DNA from: Halobacterium litoreum
GTDB taxonomy: Archaea; Halobacteriota; Halobacteria; Halobacteriales; Halobacteriaceae
NCBI RefSeq assembly: GCF_021233415.1
Contig: NZ_CP089466.1
Location: 1,054,001-1,118,000 of the forward strand
Length of the DNA: 64,000 nt
Direction of reading: 5' to 3'
The number at the start of each line of letters is the position of its first letter. The first letter of the stretch is position 1. Both the position numbers and the translations under genes were made by a program. A model generated the notes under the pieces. The model saw only the letters and a list, made by a program, of their open reading frames with translations, had not been told where the DNA came from and did no database searches. This document shows, one piece after another, positions 40,904 through 49,824 of the stretch.

Positions 40904-41827
40904 ATGGGGCCTCGACTCTCGACACGCCGCGACGTCCTGAGAGCGGGCAGCGCCCTCGCCGCCGCGGGCGCCGCAGGCTGTATCGGCGCCGGACCGCCGA
41001 TTCCCGGCAGCGATACCGGCGCCTCGTACCCCGCGTGGATACCCCGACCTCGGGCCATCGACGAGGACACGCACGGATGGTTCCGGTACGCCCGACCGTC
41101 GGATATCGCCGCCTACGCGGCGGAACTCGAAGAATCGTACACCAGACTGCGGACGCTACTCCCCGTCGAAGACACGCGACTGGGCCTCGACTTCCACGAC
41201 CCGGACGAGTTCATCGGCTTCGGTGGCGCGTACAACCTCGTCCTGACAGGGGCTTTCGATACCGCCGAAATCGCCACTCGCGTCGGCGCCAACGGATTCT
41301 CCACGCACACCACCCACCGCGGCTATCAGATTTACGAGCGCGACCCGACGAACGCACTTGGCGTCACCGACGACACGATCGTCGTCGGCCGAGCCGGCGG
41401 CGTGCTGGACGCGACCAACGTCGTCACGCAGATTCTCGACACCGGACACAGCGGCGACTCCCGGTACGTCGACAGCGACGAGTCGTTCGCGACGCTCACG
41501 TCCCGGCTCGGCGACGCCCACTTCGCACTCGGTCGTCGCTTCGCGGAACGCACCGAAACCGACCTCCGCGACGGACGGTTCGCCGGGGCCGTGGCCAGCG
41601 GATTCCGCTACGAATTCGGCGAGGACACCACGCGCGGACTGTCAGTGACAGTCTTCGAGAACGCCGCCGACATCGACGTGGACGACGTCGAGGCGTACCT
41701 CGAATACAACGAGGACAGCGGCGACTTCAGCGACGCCGACGACCTCTCCGCCTACCGCGAGGGACGAACCGCGAACGTCGAGTGGTCCGTGGACACGGAA
41801 GCGGCGTTCCGGACAGAGAACCAGTGA
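40904..41827 (+). CDS. Tat lipoprotein of unknown function
   Basis: A 307-residue secreted protein. It begins with a Tat signal (STRRDVLRAGSALAA) and a lipobox AAGC with Cys26, so it should be lipid-anchored outside the cell. The mature part is soluble, mixed alpha/beta, with SDIAAYAAELEESYTRL and ANVEWSVDTEAAF near the end. I do not recognise the family. ATG 40904 gives the correct Tat spacing; the frame extends upstream to 40847 through the promoter and was rejected. It is followed 11 bases later by a membrane protein gene. Confidence 0.7.
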   Translation: MGPRLSTRRDVLRAGSALAAAGAAGCIGAGPPIPGSDTGASYPAWIPRPRAIDEDTHGWFRYARPSDIAAYAAELEESYTRLRTLLPVEDTRLGLDFHDPDEFIGFGGAYNLVLTGAFDTAEIATRVGANGFSTHTTHRGYQIYERDPTNALGVTDDTIVVGRAGGVLDATNVVTQILDTGHSGDSRYVDSDESFATLTSRLGDAHFALGRRFAERTETDLRDGRFAGAVASGFRYEFGEDTTRGLSVTVFENAADIDVDDVEAYLEYNEDSGDFSDADDLSAYREGRTANVEWSVDTEAAFRTENQ

Positions 41828-41838
41828 CACCACCAGCC

Positions 41839-42444
41839 ATGTCAGACACTTCACGCCGACGGTCCAAACTCGCGGCCGTCGGGCAGGCGCTCGTCAAGCC
41901 GACCGTCCGATTCGTCCTCGCTCTCGCGGTGTTGTTCACCGCGCGCGCCGTCCTCGTTCGCGTGCCCGGAGCCGACCGCATCCTCCTCGAACCGACCCTC
42001 TCGGTCGCCTTGCTCGTCTACGGACTCGTCACCCTCGTCATCATGGCGGCGGTGTTCGACTACGCCTCGACCGTCGGCGCCGTCATCGCGGCGGAACTCG
42101 ACGGCCCGAGCGCGATTCGTCGCGCCATCCAACTCGCGACGCTCCTGTTGCTGTTGGTGTGGGCGTACCCCACGTTCACGTGGCTCCCCTACTTCGACAC
42201 GCACCCCGGCCAGTACGAACTCGTGTTTCTCGTGACTGGCCTCGTCGCGGGCGGCTGGCTCGTCGTCCTCCTCTACACGAACCTCGACGAGTTCGCCGAC
42301 CTGGTCGCCAGCGAACTCACCACCGCCACGCCCGCCTTCAGTCCGGACGCGGAACCCTCCGAGACGGACACCACGACCGAGGAGACGGAGACGGAGACGC
42401 GCGACCAACACGCGTCCCGGGACGCGACCGACGACTCCCCGTGA
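41839..42444 (+). CDS. Membrane protein with acidic C-terminal tail
   Basis: A 201-residue protein with four hydrophobic helices: FVLALAVLFTARAVLV, ALLVYGLVTLVIMAAVF, LATLLLLLVWAYPTF and LVFLVTGLVAGGWLVVLLYT. The C-terminal 45 residues are a Thr/Glu/Asp-rich tail (ETDTTTEETETETRDQ), probably cytoplasmic. It sits 11 bases after the Tat lipoprotein and is likely co-transcribed with it. Function unknown. Confidence 0.75.
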   Translation: MSDTSRRRSKLAAVGQALVKPTVRFVLALAVLFTARAVLVRVPGADRILLEPTLSVALLVYGLVTLVIMAAVFDYASTVGAVIAAELDGPSAIRRAIQLATLLLLLVWAYPTFTWLPYFDTHPGQYELVFLVTGLVAGGWLVVLLYTNLDEFADLVASELTTATPAFSPDAEPSETDTTTEETETETRDQHASRDATDDSP

Positions 42445-42570
42445 CAGTACCGTCCGTCGCGACCCGAAACCGCGTCTCAAACTCGACCAGCCAAATCACC
42501 GCAACGCCGTCACTCGCGGACGAACCAGTCCCAGAAAGCGCACCGCTCGTCACGTAACGTCTCGCAGAAA

Positions 42571-42645
42571 TGCTCCGTCAGGGATTTGAACCCTAGTCAT
42601 TGCCGTGAGAGGGCAATATGATTGGCCGGACTACACCAACGGAGC
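42571..42645 (-). tRNA. tRNA-Glu (anticodon CTC)
   Basis: A 75-base cloverleaf on the minus strand: acceptor stem GCTCCGT paired with ACGGAGC, the anticodon stem TTGCC paired with GGCAA around loop CTCTCAC (anticodon CTC, reading GAG), and a T arm TAGGGTTCAAATCCCTG. The discriminator is A and CCA is not encoded. GAG is the dominant Glu codon in a G+C-rich halophile. Flanking DNA is ordinary, and no integrase or duplicated attachment site is present nearby. Confidence 0.93.
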
Positions 42646-42673
42646 GCGTCCACCCAATCGTAGCGCGGGGGTA

Positions 42674-42681
42674 CAAATAAC
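42674..42681 (-). promoter_or_regulatory. TATA-like element of tRNA-Glu
   Basis: On the minus strand GTTATTTG lies about 30 bases upstream of the tRNA 5' end. It fits the usual haloarchaeal TATA spacing. Confidence 0.45.
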
Positions 42682-42723
42682 GATTTCGTCTCGTCGCCCG
42701 CGTGCGAACGACCGACGTGGTAC

Positions 42724-44115
42724 TCACTCGGTGGGGACGTCGGTGTCGGGTTCGTCGGCGACCCAGACGGTTTTGCGGTTGACGAACTCCTGGATGCCGG
42801 CCTCGGAGAGTTCGCGACCGTAGCCGGACTCGCCGACGCCGCCGAACGGGACGCGGGGGTCGGATTTCACGAGTTCGTTGACGTAGACGCAGCCGGCGTC
42901 GATGCGCGAGGCGACGCGCTGTCCGCGGTCGGTGTCGGTGGTCCAGACGCTCGCGCCGAGGCCGAAGTCGGTGTCGTTGGCCTTCCGGACGGCGGCGTCC
43001 TCGCCGTCGACGCGGTAGACGGCGGCGACGGGCCCGAACAGTTCCTCGGTGTCGGCTGGACAGCCCGCGGGCACGTCGGTGAGGACGGTCGGCGGGTAGA
43101 ACGCGCCGTCGCGGTCGAGTGGCTCGCCGCCGGTCTCGACGGTGGCGCCGGCGTCGACGCTCGCTTCGACTTGCTCGTGGAGCGTCTCCAGCAGTTCCCG
43201 GCTGGCCTGCGGGCCCACGTCGGTGTCCTCGCTGGTGGGGTCGCCGACGGTGAGGGATTCGGCGTTCGCGACGAGCGCGTCGACGAACTCGTCGTAGACG
43301 GCGTCGGCGACGACGAAGCGCTTGGCGGCGATGCAGGACTGGCCGCCGTTCTGGTTGCGCGCCCACGCGCCGACGCTCGCGGCGGTCTGCACGTCCGCGT
43401 CGTCTAGCACGACGAACGGGTCGCTGCCGCCGAGTTCGAGGACGGTCTTCTTCAGGTGTTCGCCGGCCGTCGAGGCGAGCGAGCGGCCGGCGGGACCGCT
43501 CCCCGTCAGGGTCGCGGCGCGAACGCGGTCGTCGGCGACGACGCGCTCCACGCGGTCGCCGGGAATCAACAGCGTCTGGAACACGTCCTCGGGGTAGCCG
43601 GCTCGCTCGAAGACGTCCGCGATGGCTGCCGCACAGCCGGGGACGTTCGAGGCGTGCTTGAGCAGGCCGACGTTGCCGGCGGTGAGATAGGGCGCGGCGA
43701 ACCGGAACACCTGCCAGAAGGGGTAGTTCCACGGCATCACCGCGAGTACGGGGCCGAGCGGTTCGTACTCGGTCGTGACGGTGGTGCCGGGCGGACTCGG
43801 GTGGGCGTCGGCGTCGAGGTACGCGCTCGCGTGTTCGGCGTAGTGGTCACAGAGCCACGCGCACTTCTGGACCTCGCTGATGGCCTGAGAAATCGGCTTC
43901 CCCATCTCGCGAGTCATCGTTTCGGCGTACTCGCGTTCGTGCTCGCGCAGCACGTCGGCGGCGTCCGCGAGCAGGCGCTCGCGCTCCCGGACCGAGCGGT
44001 CGCGCCACGACGCGAACGCGTCCTCGGCGCGCGCGAGCGCGGCGTCGACCTCGCTCTCGGTGTGCTCCTCGTAGGTGTCGACGCACTCGCCGGTCGCCGG
44101 ATTCACCACGTCCAT
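42724..44115 (-). CDS. Aldehyde dehydrogenase, succinate-semialdehyde-type
   Basis: A 463-residue ALDH. The catalytic Cys is in NGGQSCIAAKR, and Glu in VLELGGSDPF. NAD(P) contact TGSGPAGRSLA is seen. The length and the SCIAAKR block fit succinate-semialdehyde or related aldehyde oxidation to the acid; substrate is not certain. It is monocistronic, between the tRNA and the Asp-rich protein. Confidence 0.87.
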   Translation of the reverse strand: MDVVNPATGECVDTYEEHTESEVDAALARAEDAFASWRDRSVRERERLLADAADVLREHEREYAETMTREMGKPISQAISEVQKCAWLCDHYAEHASAYLDADAHPSPPGTTVTTEYEPLGPVLAVMPWNYPFWQVFRFAAPYLTAGNVGLLKHASNVPGCAAAIADVFERAGYPEDVFQTLLIPGDRVERVVADDRVRAATLTGSGPAGRSLASTAGEHLKKTVLELGGSDPFVVLDDADVQTAASVGAWARNQNGGQSCIAAKRFVVADAVYDEFVDALVANAESLTVGDPTSEDTDVGPQASRELLETLHEQVEASVDAGATVETGGEPLDRDGAFYPPTVLTDVPAGCPADTEELFGPVAAVYRVDGEDAAVRKANDTDFGLGASVWTTDTDRGQRVASRIDAGCVYVNELVKSDPRVPFGGVGESGYGRELSEAGIQEFVNRKTVWVADEPDTDVPTE

Positions 44116-44219
44116 GCGACGGCGTTCGGCGCACAGTCGGTTAACGTTCCGGCGGCCGGGCGCCGCGGCCCGACGTCGGGCGGGTGTGACCGCGCGGCGT
44201 GCGCCGCTCGCCGTTCGAC

Positions 44220-44840
44220 TCAGCGCTGCGTGATGTAGACGTCTATCTCGCCGCTCGCGGTGCGGAGTTCCCGGATGTTCCCGGAGTACCGAACCGTCTC
44301 CACTTCGTCCTCGTCGAGTATCACGCGAACCTCGTCGCGGTCGTCGCCGCGCCGCACGCGGTCGCTCACGCGCAGGAACGCCTCCAGGTCGTCGTTCGTC
44401 GCGACGAACTGGATGCGCGACGGGTAGTCGTTGTCGTCATCGTCGTCGTCATCGTCGTCATCGTCGTCGTCGTCGACCGGCCCGCCCGCGTAGTCGTCGA
44501 GGTCGAGCGTCCGGCCGTCGAGTCGGAGCCGCGGCTCCGACTCCGTCCATCGAACGCGCTCGATGTCGCCGTCTATCCAGAAGCTGTCGATGGCGCCGGG
44601 GTCGAGGTAGGCGTCGATGACGCCGCGTCCGTTGTCGTTCCGGGCCGAGTCCTCGTCTCGGCTCGCCTCGTCGGCGAGCGCGACCCGGCCGTCGACGACC
44701 ACGCGAACGCGCTGTTCGTCGTCGCCCACGTTCCGGATGACGAGCAGGCGCCACGACGCGCTGCCGCTGGCAGTTCCGAGCAGTCCCATTCCCGCGAGTC
44801 CAGTCGCACCGGCTTTCAGTACTGAGCGTCTGTCCACCAT
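44220..44840 (-). CDS. Tat-exported protein with a 14-residue Asp tract
   Basis: A 206-residue protein. The Tat signal is RRSVLKAGATGLAGMGLLG (residues 4-22), and there is no lipobox, so it may be a soluble secreted protein. A run of 14 Asp residues, broken by Asn, lies near residue 130, encoded by a trinucleotide repeat. The flanking halves are beta-rich (RIQFVATNDDLEAFLRVSD and VRVILDEDEVETVRYSGN). It may bind cations. Family unknown. Confidence 0.65.
   Translation of the reverse strand: MVDRRSVLKAGATGLAGMGLLGTASGSASWRLLVIRNVGDDEQRVRVVVDGRVALADEASRDEDSARNDNGRGVIDAYLDPGAIDSFWIDGDIERVRWTESEPRLRLDGRTLDLDDYAGGPVDDDDDDDDDDDDDDNDYPSRIQFVATNDDLEAFLRVSDRVRRGDDRDEVRVILDEDEVETVRYSGNIRELRTASGEIDVYITQR
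44428..44476. repeat. Trinucleotide (GTC/GAC-type) repeat coding the Asp tract
   Basis: An imperfect series of TCG/TCA/TCC triplets spells Asp codons GAC and GAT on the minus strand. Repeats of this kind can change length by slippage, so tract length may vary between strains. Confidence 0.6.
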
Positions 44841-44911
44841 ACCCTATCCACGGGACTGCGCGGGCTTTGTTATGAAGTCGGCCCGAGACGTCGGCGAGTA
44901 ACTCCGCTCGG

Positions 44912-44927
44912 CTTACTCGCGAGTAAG
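44912..44927. promoter_or_regulatory. Perfect 16-bp palindrome CTTACTCGCGAGTAAG
   Basis: It is upstream of the Asp-rich protein gene and downstream of thyX, in a 152-base gap. Perfect eight-base arms argue for a protein site. The arms share CTTAC with the inverted repeat at 34836-34850. Confidence 0.5.
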
Positions 44928-44992
44928 GTCGCCGGAGACGCGCCGCGATAGCCCGTCACGCCCGGTGTCCGCGTTCGGACGGCGTTACCGGC

Positions 44993-45733
44993 TCAGGGCG
45001 CGAGCCGGTTCTTCCGGTGTTTCATCTCCGATTCGTAGTAGTCGAAGGTGTGGGGACACCACTCCGCCGCGATGTCCAGTAACTGCTCCGTGAGGTCTCG
45101 AATCTCCCACTGGGCGTCCGCCGCGGCGCGCATGTCCGCGATGTGCATCAGCGACCGCGGGTTCAGCGTGACGACGATGTTCACCTCGGTGCCGATGGGG
45201 AGGACGAAGCGCGCGTCCTCGGGCGGCATCCCGAGTTCGAGCAGTTCCTGGTAGTCCTCGACCGACTGCCGGACGGACGACCGGAACACCTCCTCACGTT
45301 TCTCCACCTCGGCCTCGCTCGCGTCGCCCTTCTGATTCCGGCCGACCCAGTCCGGGTCCGTCGCCGACGGCGGCGTCACCACCATCTCGCCGTCTTCTAC
45401 GTCCGCGGGGTCCACCTCGTCGAAGGAGACGTACCGCATCGACTGCACGTCGAAGGACGCGTGGCGGTGGCGCGTCAGTTGCGCCATACACGACCGGCTC
45501 GCGCCCTCGATGGCGAACGTCGCGCTCGGGTGCTCGAAGGGCCCGTAGTGCCCGCGCTGGAGGAGTTTCGCGAGGAAGTTCGCTTTCTTCTCCTCGATGT
45601 CCTCGCCCTCGACGCCGGCCATCGCGTCCTCGAAGGACTGCTCGGCGACCCACTCTTCCATGTAGTCGTTGCGTGCCCCGCGGCAGATGAGTTCCTCCGG
45701 ATTCTCCGTGGCTTCGAGGAGGCGTACTCGCAT
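44993..45733 (-). CDS. thyX: FAD-dependent thymidylate synthase ThyX
   Basis: A 246-residue ThyX with the hallmark RHRHASFDVQSMRY (residues 88-101, RHRx7S motif) and the C-terminal arginine-bearing block NPRSLMHIADMR. It methylates dUMP using methylene-folate-type donor and reduced FAD. I chose ATG 45733 (MRVRLLEATENPE); the frame reaches 45763. No thyA is in the window. Pterin genes are 15 kb downstream, but not in an operon with it. Confidence 0.95.
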   Translation of the reverse strand: MRVRLLEATENPEELICRGARNDYMEEWVAEQSFEDAMAGVEGEDIEEKKANFLAKLLQRGHYGPFEHPSATFAIEGASRSCMAQLTRHRHASFDVQSMRYVSFDEVDPADVEDGEMVVTPPSATDPDWVGRNQKGDASEAEVEKREEVFRSSVRQSVEDYQELLELGMPPEDARFVLPIGTEVNIVVTLNPRSLMHIADMRAAADAQWEIRDLTEQLLDIAAEWCPHTFDYYESEMKHRKNRLAP

Positions 45734-45828
45734 GTTGGACACGACTGCGAGTCCGGGCGGCATAAATCCCGCTAGACGCGAGCGCCCAACCCCGCCAACG
45801 TCTAAGTGCCGGCCCGCGTAGCGAGCGC

Positions 45829-46407
45829 ATGGTCACGAACATCTCGGCGGGCGTGCAGGCGTTCACGAGCAACGTCTTCCTCGTTCCCGGCGAGCGCACC
45901 GTCCTCGTGGACGCCGGCGCGAACTACGACGCGGTGTCCCGCATCCGCGAACAGGTAGACGCTCTCGACGCCGTCGTCGTCACGCACCCGCACCCGGACC
46001 ACGTCGGCAACCTCGACGCCGTCCGCGACGCCTTCGACGTCGAGGCGTGGGGGTTCGAGGGCGTCCCCGGCGTCGACCACGAACTCTCGGACGGCGACAC
46101 CGTCGCCGTCGGCGACCACGACTACGAGGTCCTGCACACGCCCGGTCACGAACCACACCACGTCTGTCTCTACTCGCGGGCCGCCGACGCGTTGTTCTCC
46201 GCGGACCTCGTGTTCGGGAACGGGAGTTTCGGGCGCACCGACCTGGAAGGCGGCGACCGGCGCACGCTCGTCGAGAGCATCGAGCGCGTCGTCGACGTCG
46301 TCGAGCCGTCGCTGGACGTGATGTATCCCGGGCACGGACCGGCGGTCACGACCGACGTCTACGAGAATCTGGAAGTCGCGGCGCGCGCCGCGCGGTTCAG
46401 CCAGTAA
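45829..46407 (+). CDS. Metallo-beta-lactamase-fold hydrolase (glyoxalase II-like)
   Basis: A 192-residue MBL protein with the zinc motif THPHPDHVGN (HxHxDH), GHEPHHVCL and the GHGPAVTTD end. It diverges from thyX with 95 bases between starts. Such small proteins hydrolyse thioesters or lactones. Substrate unknown. Confidence 0.85.
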   Translation: MVTNISAGVQAFTSNVFLVPGERTVLVDAGANYDAVSRIREQVDALDAVVVTHPHPDHVGNLDAVRDAFDVEAWGFEGVPGVDHELSDGDTVAVGDHDYEVLHTPGHEPHHVCLYSRAADALFSADLVFGNGSFGRTDLEGGDRRTLVESIERVVDVVEPSLDVMYPGHGPAVTTDVYENLEVAARAARFSQ

Positions 46408-46417
46408 TCGGTCTCCG

Positions 46418-46684
46418 CTACTCCTTGACGCCGTAGAAGCCGGGTTCGTCGTCGCCGCGCGGCTCGGCGACCACGAGTTCGTCGCCGTGCATCATCACCC
46501 ACGGAATCGCCCAGTCGAGCAGGACGTTCTCGACGTCCGGCGAGAGGTCGGCGTCCGGTTCGAGGTCCTGCAGGAGGCGGGCTATCTCGTAGACGGTGTA
46601 CATCTCGTCGTCGTCCATCAGTTCCGCGGGCGTGTAGAAGTCACACGGGTGGAGTTCGTCGAACTCCGATTTCGGTTCGGGCAT
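46418..46684 (-). CDS. Conserved haloarchaeal protein (DUF5827-like)
   Basis: An 88-residue acidic protein from ATG 46684 with the block FDELHPCDFYTPAELMDDDEMYTVYEIARLLQ, which I associate with DUF5827. It is soluble and mostly helical, with a single cysteine. It is convergent with the MBL gene. Function unknown. Confidence 0.75.
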   Translation of the reverse strand: MPEPKSEFDELHPCDFYTPAELMDDDEMYTVYEIARLLQDLEPDADLSPDVENVLLDWAIPWVMMHGDELVVAEPRGDDEPGFYGVKE

Positions 46685-46774
46685 ACCGACTCTCCGTGTG
46701 TGCCGCCGAAAAAACCCCCGATGCGGGGGAACGCTTTTAGACCCCTCTCGTCTTGCCTCTCTCAAGCGACGCGC

Positions 46775-47224
46775 ATGACAGGACACGATACGACGCGGGC
46801 GTCGGGCCGAAGCGACGCGAAGTCGGCGCTCGTCGACACACTCCGCGACCGCGTCGACGGCAACCTCCGGGACGTGTGGGTGCTGGACGAACAGGCACAG
46901 GAACCGCTGTACCTCCGAGACGACATCGAGGAGCGCATCACCGACGTGGACGTCGAGAAGTACCTCGACAACGAACGCTACGGCTTCGTCACCCGCGAGA
47001 CGTACAACCGCCTCCACTACTCGGAGTTCCGGTACACGCACCGCGGGTTCGACACGTGGGAGTTGTTCCGGACGTTCGTCGTGGACGGCCCGACGAAGGT
47101 CGGCGTCGTCGTGGGCGTGGACTCCGACGGCACGAACTACGACTTCGCGGCGCTCACCGACGCCATCTACGAGGTCGCCGACGAGTACGGCGTCGACGCG
47201 TTCGCGCCCGACCCGGACGCGTAA
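46775..47224 (+). CDS. Conserved haloarchaeal protein, unknown function
   Basis: A 149-residue acidic protein from ATG 46775. The pattern LVDTLRDRVDGNLRDVWVLDEQ, YLRDDIEERITDVDVEKYLDNE and a beta-rich second half (FVVDGPTKVGVVVGVDSD) recalls a family frequent in haloarchaea. It is divergent from the DUF5827-like gene, with 90 bases between. Function unknown. Confidence 0.7.
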   Translation: MTGHDTTRASGRSDAKSALVDTLRDRVDGNLRDVWVLDEQAQEPLYLRDDIEERITDVDVEKYLDNERYGFVTRETYNRLHYSEFRYTHRGFDTWELFRTFVVDGPTKVGVVVGVDSDGTNYDFAALTDAIYEVADEYGVDAFAPDPDA

Positions 47225-47318
47225 CCACGGGGTTGACGCGCGGAACCACGGGGCCAACGCTCGTTCCGGCGGCGCCGCTGGGCGACGAGCGCGAAAGAAA
47301 ACTGGTGGGTGTGACGCG

Positions 47319-47921
47319 TTACTCGAAGAGGGAGACGACGTCGCTGTAGTTCTCTGCGACGTTGTCCCAGTTCACGACCTCGAAGAAGTTGCTGACGAAG
47401 TCGCCGCGGTCGGGGCCGTAGTCGTAGTAGTAGGAGTGCTCCCAGACGTCGAGGGCCATGATGGGGTGTGCGCCCCAGAGCGCGCCCTGGTCGTGCTTGT
47501 CGACCTTGACGTTGCGGAGCTGCTTGGCGACCGGGTCGTAGACGAGGAGCGCCCAGCCGCCGGCGGCGGAGGCCGCGGCCTCGAACTCGCCCTTCCAGCC
47601 CTCGTAGGAGCCGAAGTCCTCCTCGATGCGGTCGCGGAGGTCGCCCTCCGGTTCGCCGCCGCCGTTCGGGTCCATGTTCTCCCAGAACAGCGTGTGGAGG
47701 TAGTGGCCACAGCCGTTGTGGGTTACGTTCCCGAGCGCGCCGGCGGTACTGGAGTAGTCTCCGCTCTCGCGGTTGTCGGCGAGGGTCTCCTCCGCGGAGT
47801 TCAGGCCGTTGACGTAGCCCTGGTGGTGGGTGTCGTGGTGCCACGTGAGCACCTGTTCGCTGATGTGCGGTTCGAGCGCGTCGTAGTCGTAGGGAAGCGG
47901 CGGCAGTTCGTGCTGGCTCAT
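47319..47921 (-). CDS. sodA: Superoxide dismutase (Mn/Fe type)
   Basis: A 200-residue Mn/Fe SOD with ligands in HHDTHHQGYVNGLN, GCGHYLHTLFWENM, and MALDVWEHSYYYDYG (Asp and His). Halobacteria generally use Mn. It starts MSQHELPPLPYDYDALEPH at ATG 47921; the frame can be extended eight codons to 47945. It detoxifies superoxide and is monocistronic. Confidence 0.95.
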   Translation of the reverse strand: MSQHELPPLPYDYDALEPHISEQVLTWHHDTHHQGYVNGLNSAEETLADNRESGDYSSTAGALGNVTHNGCGHYLHTLFWENMDPNGGGEPEGDLRDRIEEDFGSYEGWKGEFEAAASAAGGWALLVYDPVAKQLRNVKVDKHDQGALWGAHPIMALDVWEHSYYYDYGPDRGDFVSNFFEVVNWDNVAENYSDVVSLFE

Positions 47922-48014
47922 GGTGAATTCCTCCGACCCAATCATCTCTCGGAGTCCTGTTAAAGGTTGAGGCCACCCACGTTAGCACGTCTCACGGCGT
48001 TTCTCGCGCTCGTC

Positions 48015-49667
48015 TCACGAGCGCCGGAGGGCGACCCGACCGGCGGGCGCGCGGAGCCGCGCGAGTCTGGAACGACGGGCGTTCTGTGCCGGCGCTGACT
48101 TGTCGACTTCGTAGGCCGTGTACGTCGCGGCGTCCGGTTCGAACTCCACGACGGCGTACCCCCAGTGGTGGCTGTCGAAGAACTCGACGTGTGGATTCTC
48201 GTCTTGGACGGCGCGCTCGACGAGCGAGCGCGCGAACCGCCCCGACGGCAGACCGAGCGTCTCCTTGACGTTCTGGCTGGTGAGCGCGGGCGCGAGGAAC
48301 TCCACGCCGACTCGCTCCCCGGGTTCGGCCTGCTCGCCGTACGTCGGCTTGAGGTAGCCCGCCGCGTACGAGTGCAGGTCGCCCGTGAGCGCGACGGCGT
48401 TCTCAGCCTCCGCGAGCGTCCGAGCGACGGCCTCGCGTTCGGCCTCGTAGCCCGCCCACGAGTCGGCGCTGTACGCCGACTCACCGCCGACCTCGAACTG
48501 GAGGTCCATGTGGATGACTTCGTTCGCCCACGCCGTCCACGTCGCCGACGACGCCCGAATCTGGTCGTCGAACCACTCGCGCTGGCGCTCGCCGAACATC
48601 GTCGGCGTGCCGTCCGGCCCCCGGGGGCTATCGGAGAGCGACGTGGCGAGCGGCGTCGGCAGGTCGCTGTCGGGGGGCGCCGACCGGAACAGGCGCTCGT
48701 CGGTCACCACGAGGTCTAGCAGGTCGCCGAACTCGAACGACCGGTAGAGCCCGAGCGAGTCCAGCAGGTCGGCGTCCGGGTCGTACCGCACTCTCGCGGG
48801 CGTGTACTCCCACCACGCCCGGATTCCGGCGGCGAACAACTCGCGCATGAACGCCTCGTCGCCGTTCCGCGGGTGGGAGTCGTCCCCGGCGTACGGCCGG
48901 CCCTCCCGGTAACTCCAGAACCGGTCGTTGACGACCTCGTGGTCGTCCCACGTCGCGATGGCGGTGTGCGCCGCGAACGCGGCCTGGAGCGCGCTATCCG
49001 ACCGGTACGTCCGATGGAGGTGGCGGTAGTCTTCGAGGCCCATCGCGATGCCGGCGCCGCTCGGCAGCCGAATGTCTCGCCCCGGAAACTGCGACCCGCC
49101 GGCGTGCTCGTAGACGAAGTCGCCTAGGTGGAGGATGTAGTCCACGTCGTCGTTCGCGACGTGCCGGTAGGCGCCGTACCGGCCGTTCCGGTAGTCCTGA
49201 CACGTACACACCGCGAAGGACACCGAGTCCGGCGACGAGTCGGAGCGCGGGAGCGTGCGCAGGCGGCCGGTCGGGGAGACGCGGTCGGCGTGCTGGAAGC
49301 GATACCAGTACGGTCTGCCGGCTTCCAGTTCGCCGTCGAGGTCCGCCTTGACGGTGTGGTCCCGTCCCGGCCCGGTGGTGCCGGCGTCGAAGAGGCCGAC
49401 CGGCGACCGGAAGTTCGGGTCCCGAGAGACGAGCACCGAGACCGGTTCGACGGCGCGGTAGGCGGCCGGCGAGACGCGCGTCCAGACGACCGCGCCGGAC
49501 GGCGTCGGGTCGCCGCTCGCGACGCCCTGCGGGAACGCCTCACGGTCCGGGTCGCCCTCGACGACGGCGCGGTCGGCGCGCACGGCGTCGGCGGCCCGCG
49601 GCACGAGGCCCGCGCCCGCGACCGCCCCGAGCGACCGGAGGAGCGAGCGACGAGTCTGGTCGGTCAT
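48015..49667 (-). CDS. phoD: PhoD-family alkaline phosphatase/phosphodiesterase
   Basis: A 550-residue protein with a Tat signal (TRRSLLRSLGAVAGAG), so it is exported folded. The PhoD fold is seen in FPQGVASGDPTPSGAVVWTR, CTCQDYRNGRYGAYRH, WDDHEVVNDRFW and LTGDLHSYAAGYL. It hydrolyses phosphate esters outside the cell using Fe/Ca. An imperfect direct repeat lies in its upstream region. Confidence 0.92.
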   Translation of the reverse strand: MTDQTRRSLLRSLGAVAGAGLVPRAADAVRADRAVVEGDPDREAFPQGVASGDPTPSGAVVWTRVSPAAYRAVEPVSVLVSRDPNFRSPVGLFDAGTTGPGRDHTVKADLDGELEAGRPYWYRFQHADRVSPTGRLRTLPRSDSSPDSVSFAVCTCQDYRNGRYGAYRHVANDDVDYILHLGDFVYEHAGGSQFPGRDIRLPSGAGIAMGLEDYRHLHRTYRSDSALQAAFAAHTAIATWDDHEVVNDRFWSYREGRPYAGDDSHPRNGDEAFMRELFAAGIRAWWEYTPARVRYDPDADLLDSLGLYRSFEFGDLLDLVVTDERLFRSAPPDSDLPTPLATSLSDSPRGPDGTPTMFGERQREWFDDQIRASSATWTAWANEVIHMDLQFEVGGESAYSADSWAGYEAEREAVARTLAEAENAVALTGDLHSYAAGYLKPTYGEQAEPGERVGVEFLAPALTSQNVKETLGLPSGRFARSLVERAVQDENPHVEFFDSHHWGYAVVEFEPDAATYTAYEVDKSAPAQNARRSRLARLRAPAGRVALRRS

Positions 49668-49707
49668 GTCGACCGCGAGGGACCGCCGAGAGTTTGTAAT
49701 GAGCGCT

Positions 49708-49783
49708 GTACGACACGTAAGCCGGCGTTACGCGCGGTGGGATACGGGTAGGACGGTCGTACGAGACGTAGGACCGTGTTACC
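49708..49783. promoter_or_regulatory. Two imperfect 25-base direct repeats upstream of phoD
   Basis: The block starting GTACGACACGTAAGCC at 49708 recurs with few changes at 49759, as GTACGAGACGTAGGACC, 51 bases later. Both lie 40-120 bases upstream of the phoD start. Two sites at equal phase suit cooperative binding of a phosphate-type regulator, but this is inference. Confidence 0.4.
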
Positions 49784-49824
49784 GGTCGCGGCCCGCTCTA
49801 CGGCGCACTTCGCTCAGTCGTCGC

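Noticed and set aside
42571-42645. tRNA as an integration site for a mobile element
   Set aside because: No integrase and no repeated tRNA 3' segment was seen within several kilobases.
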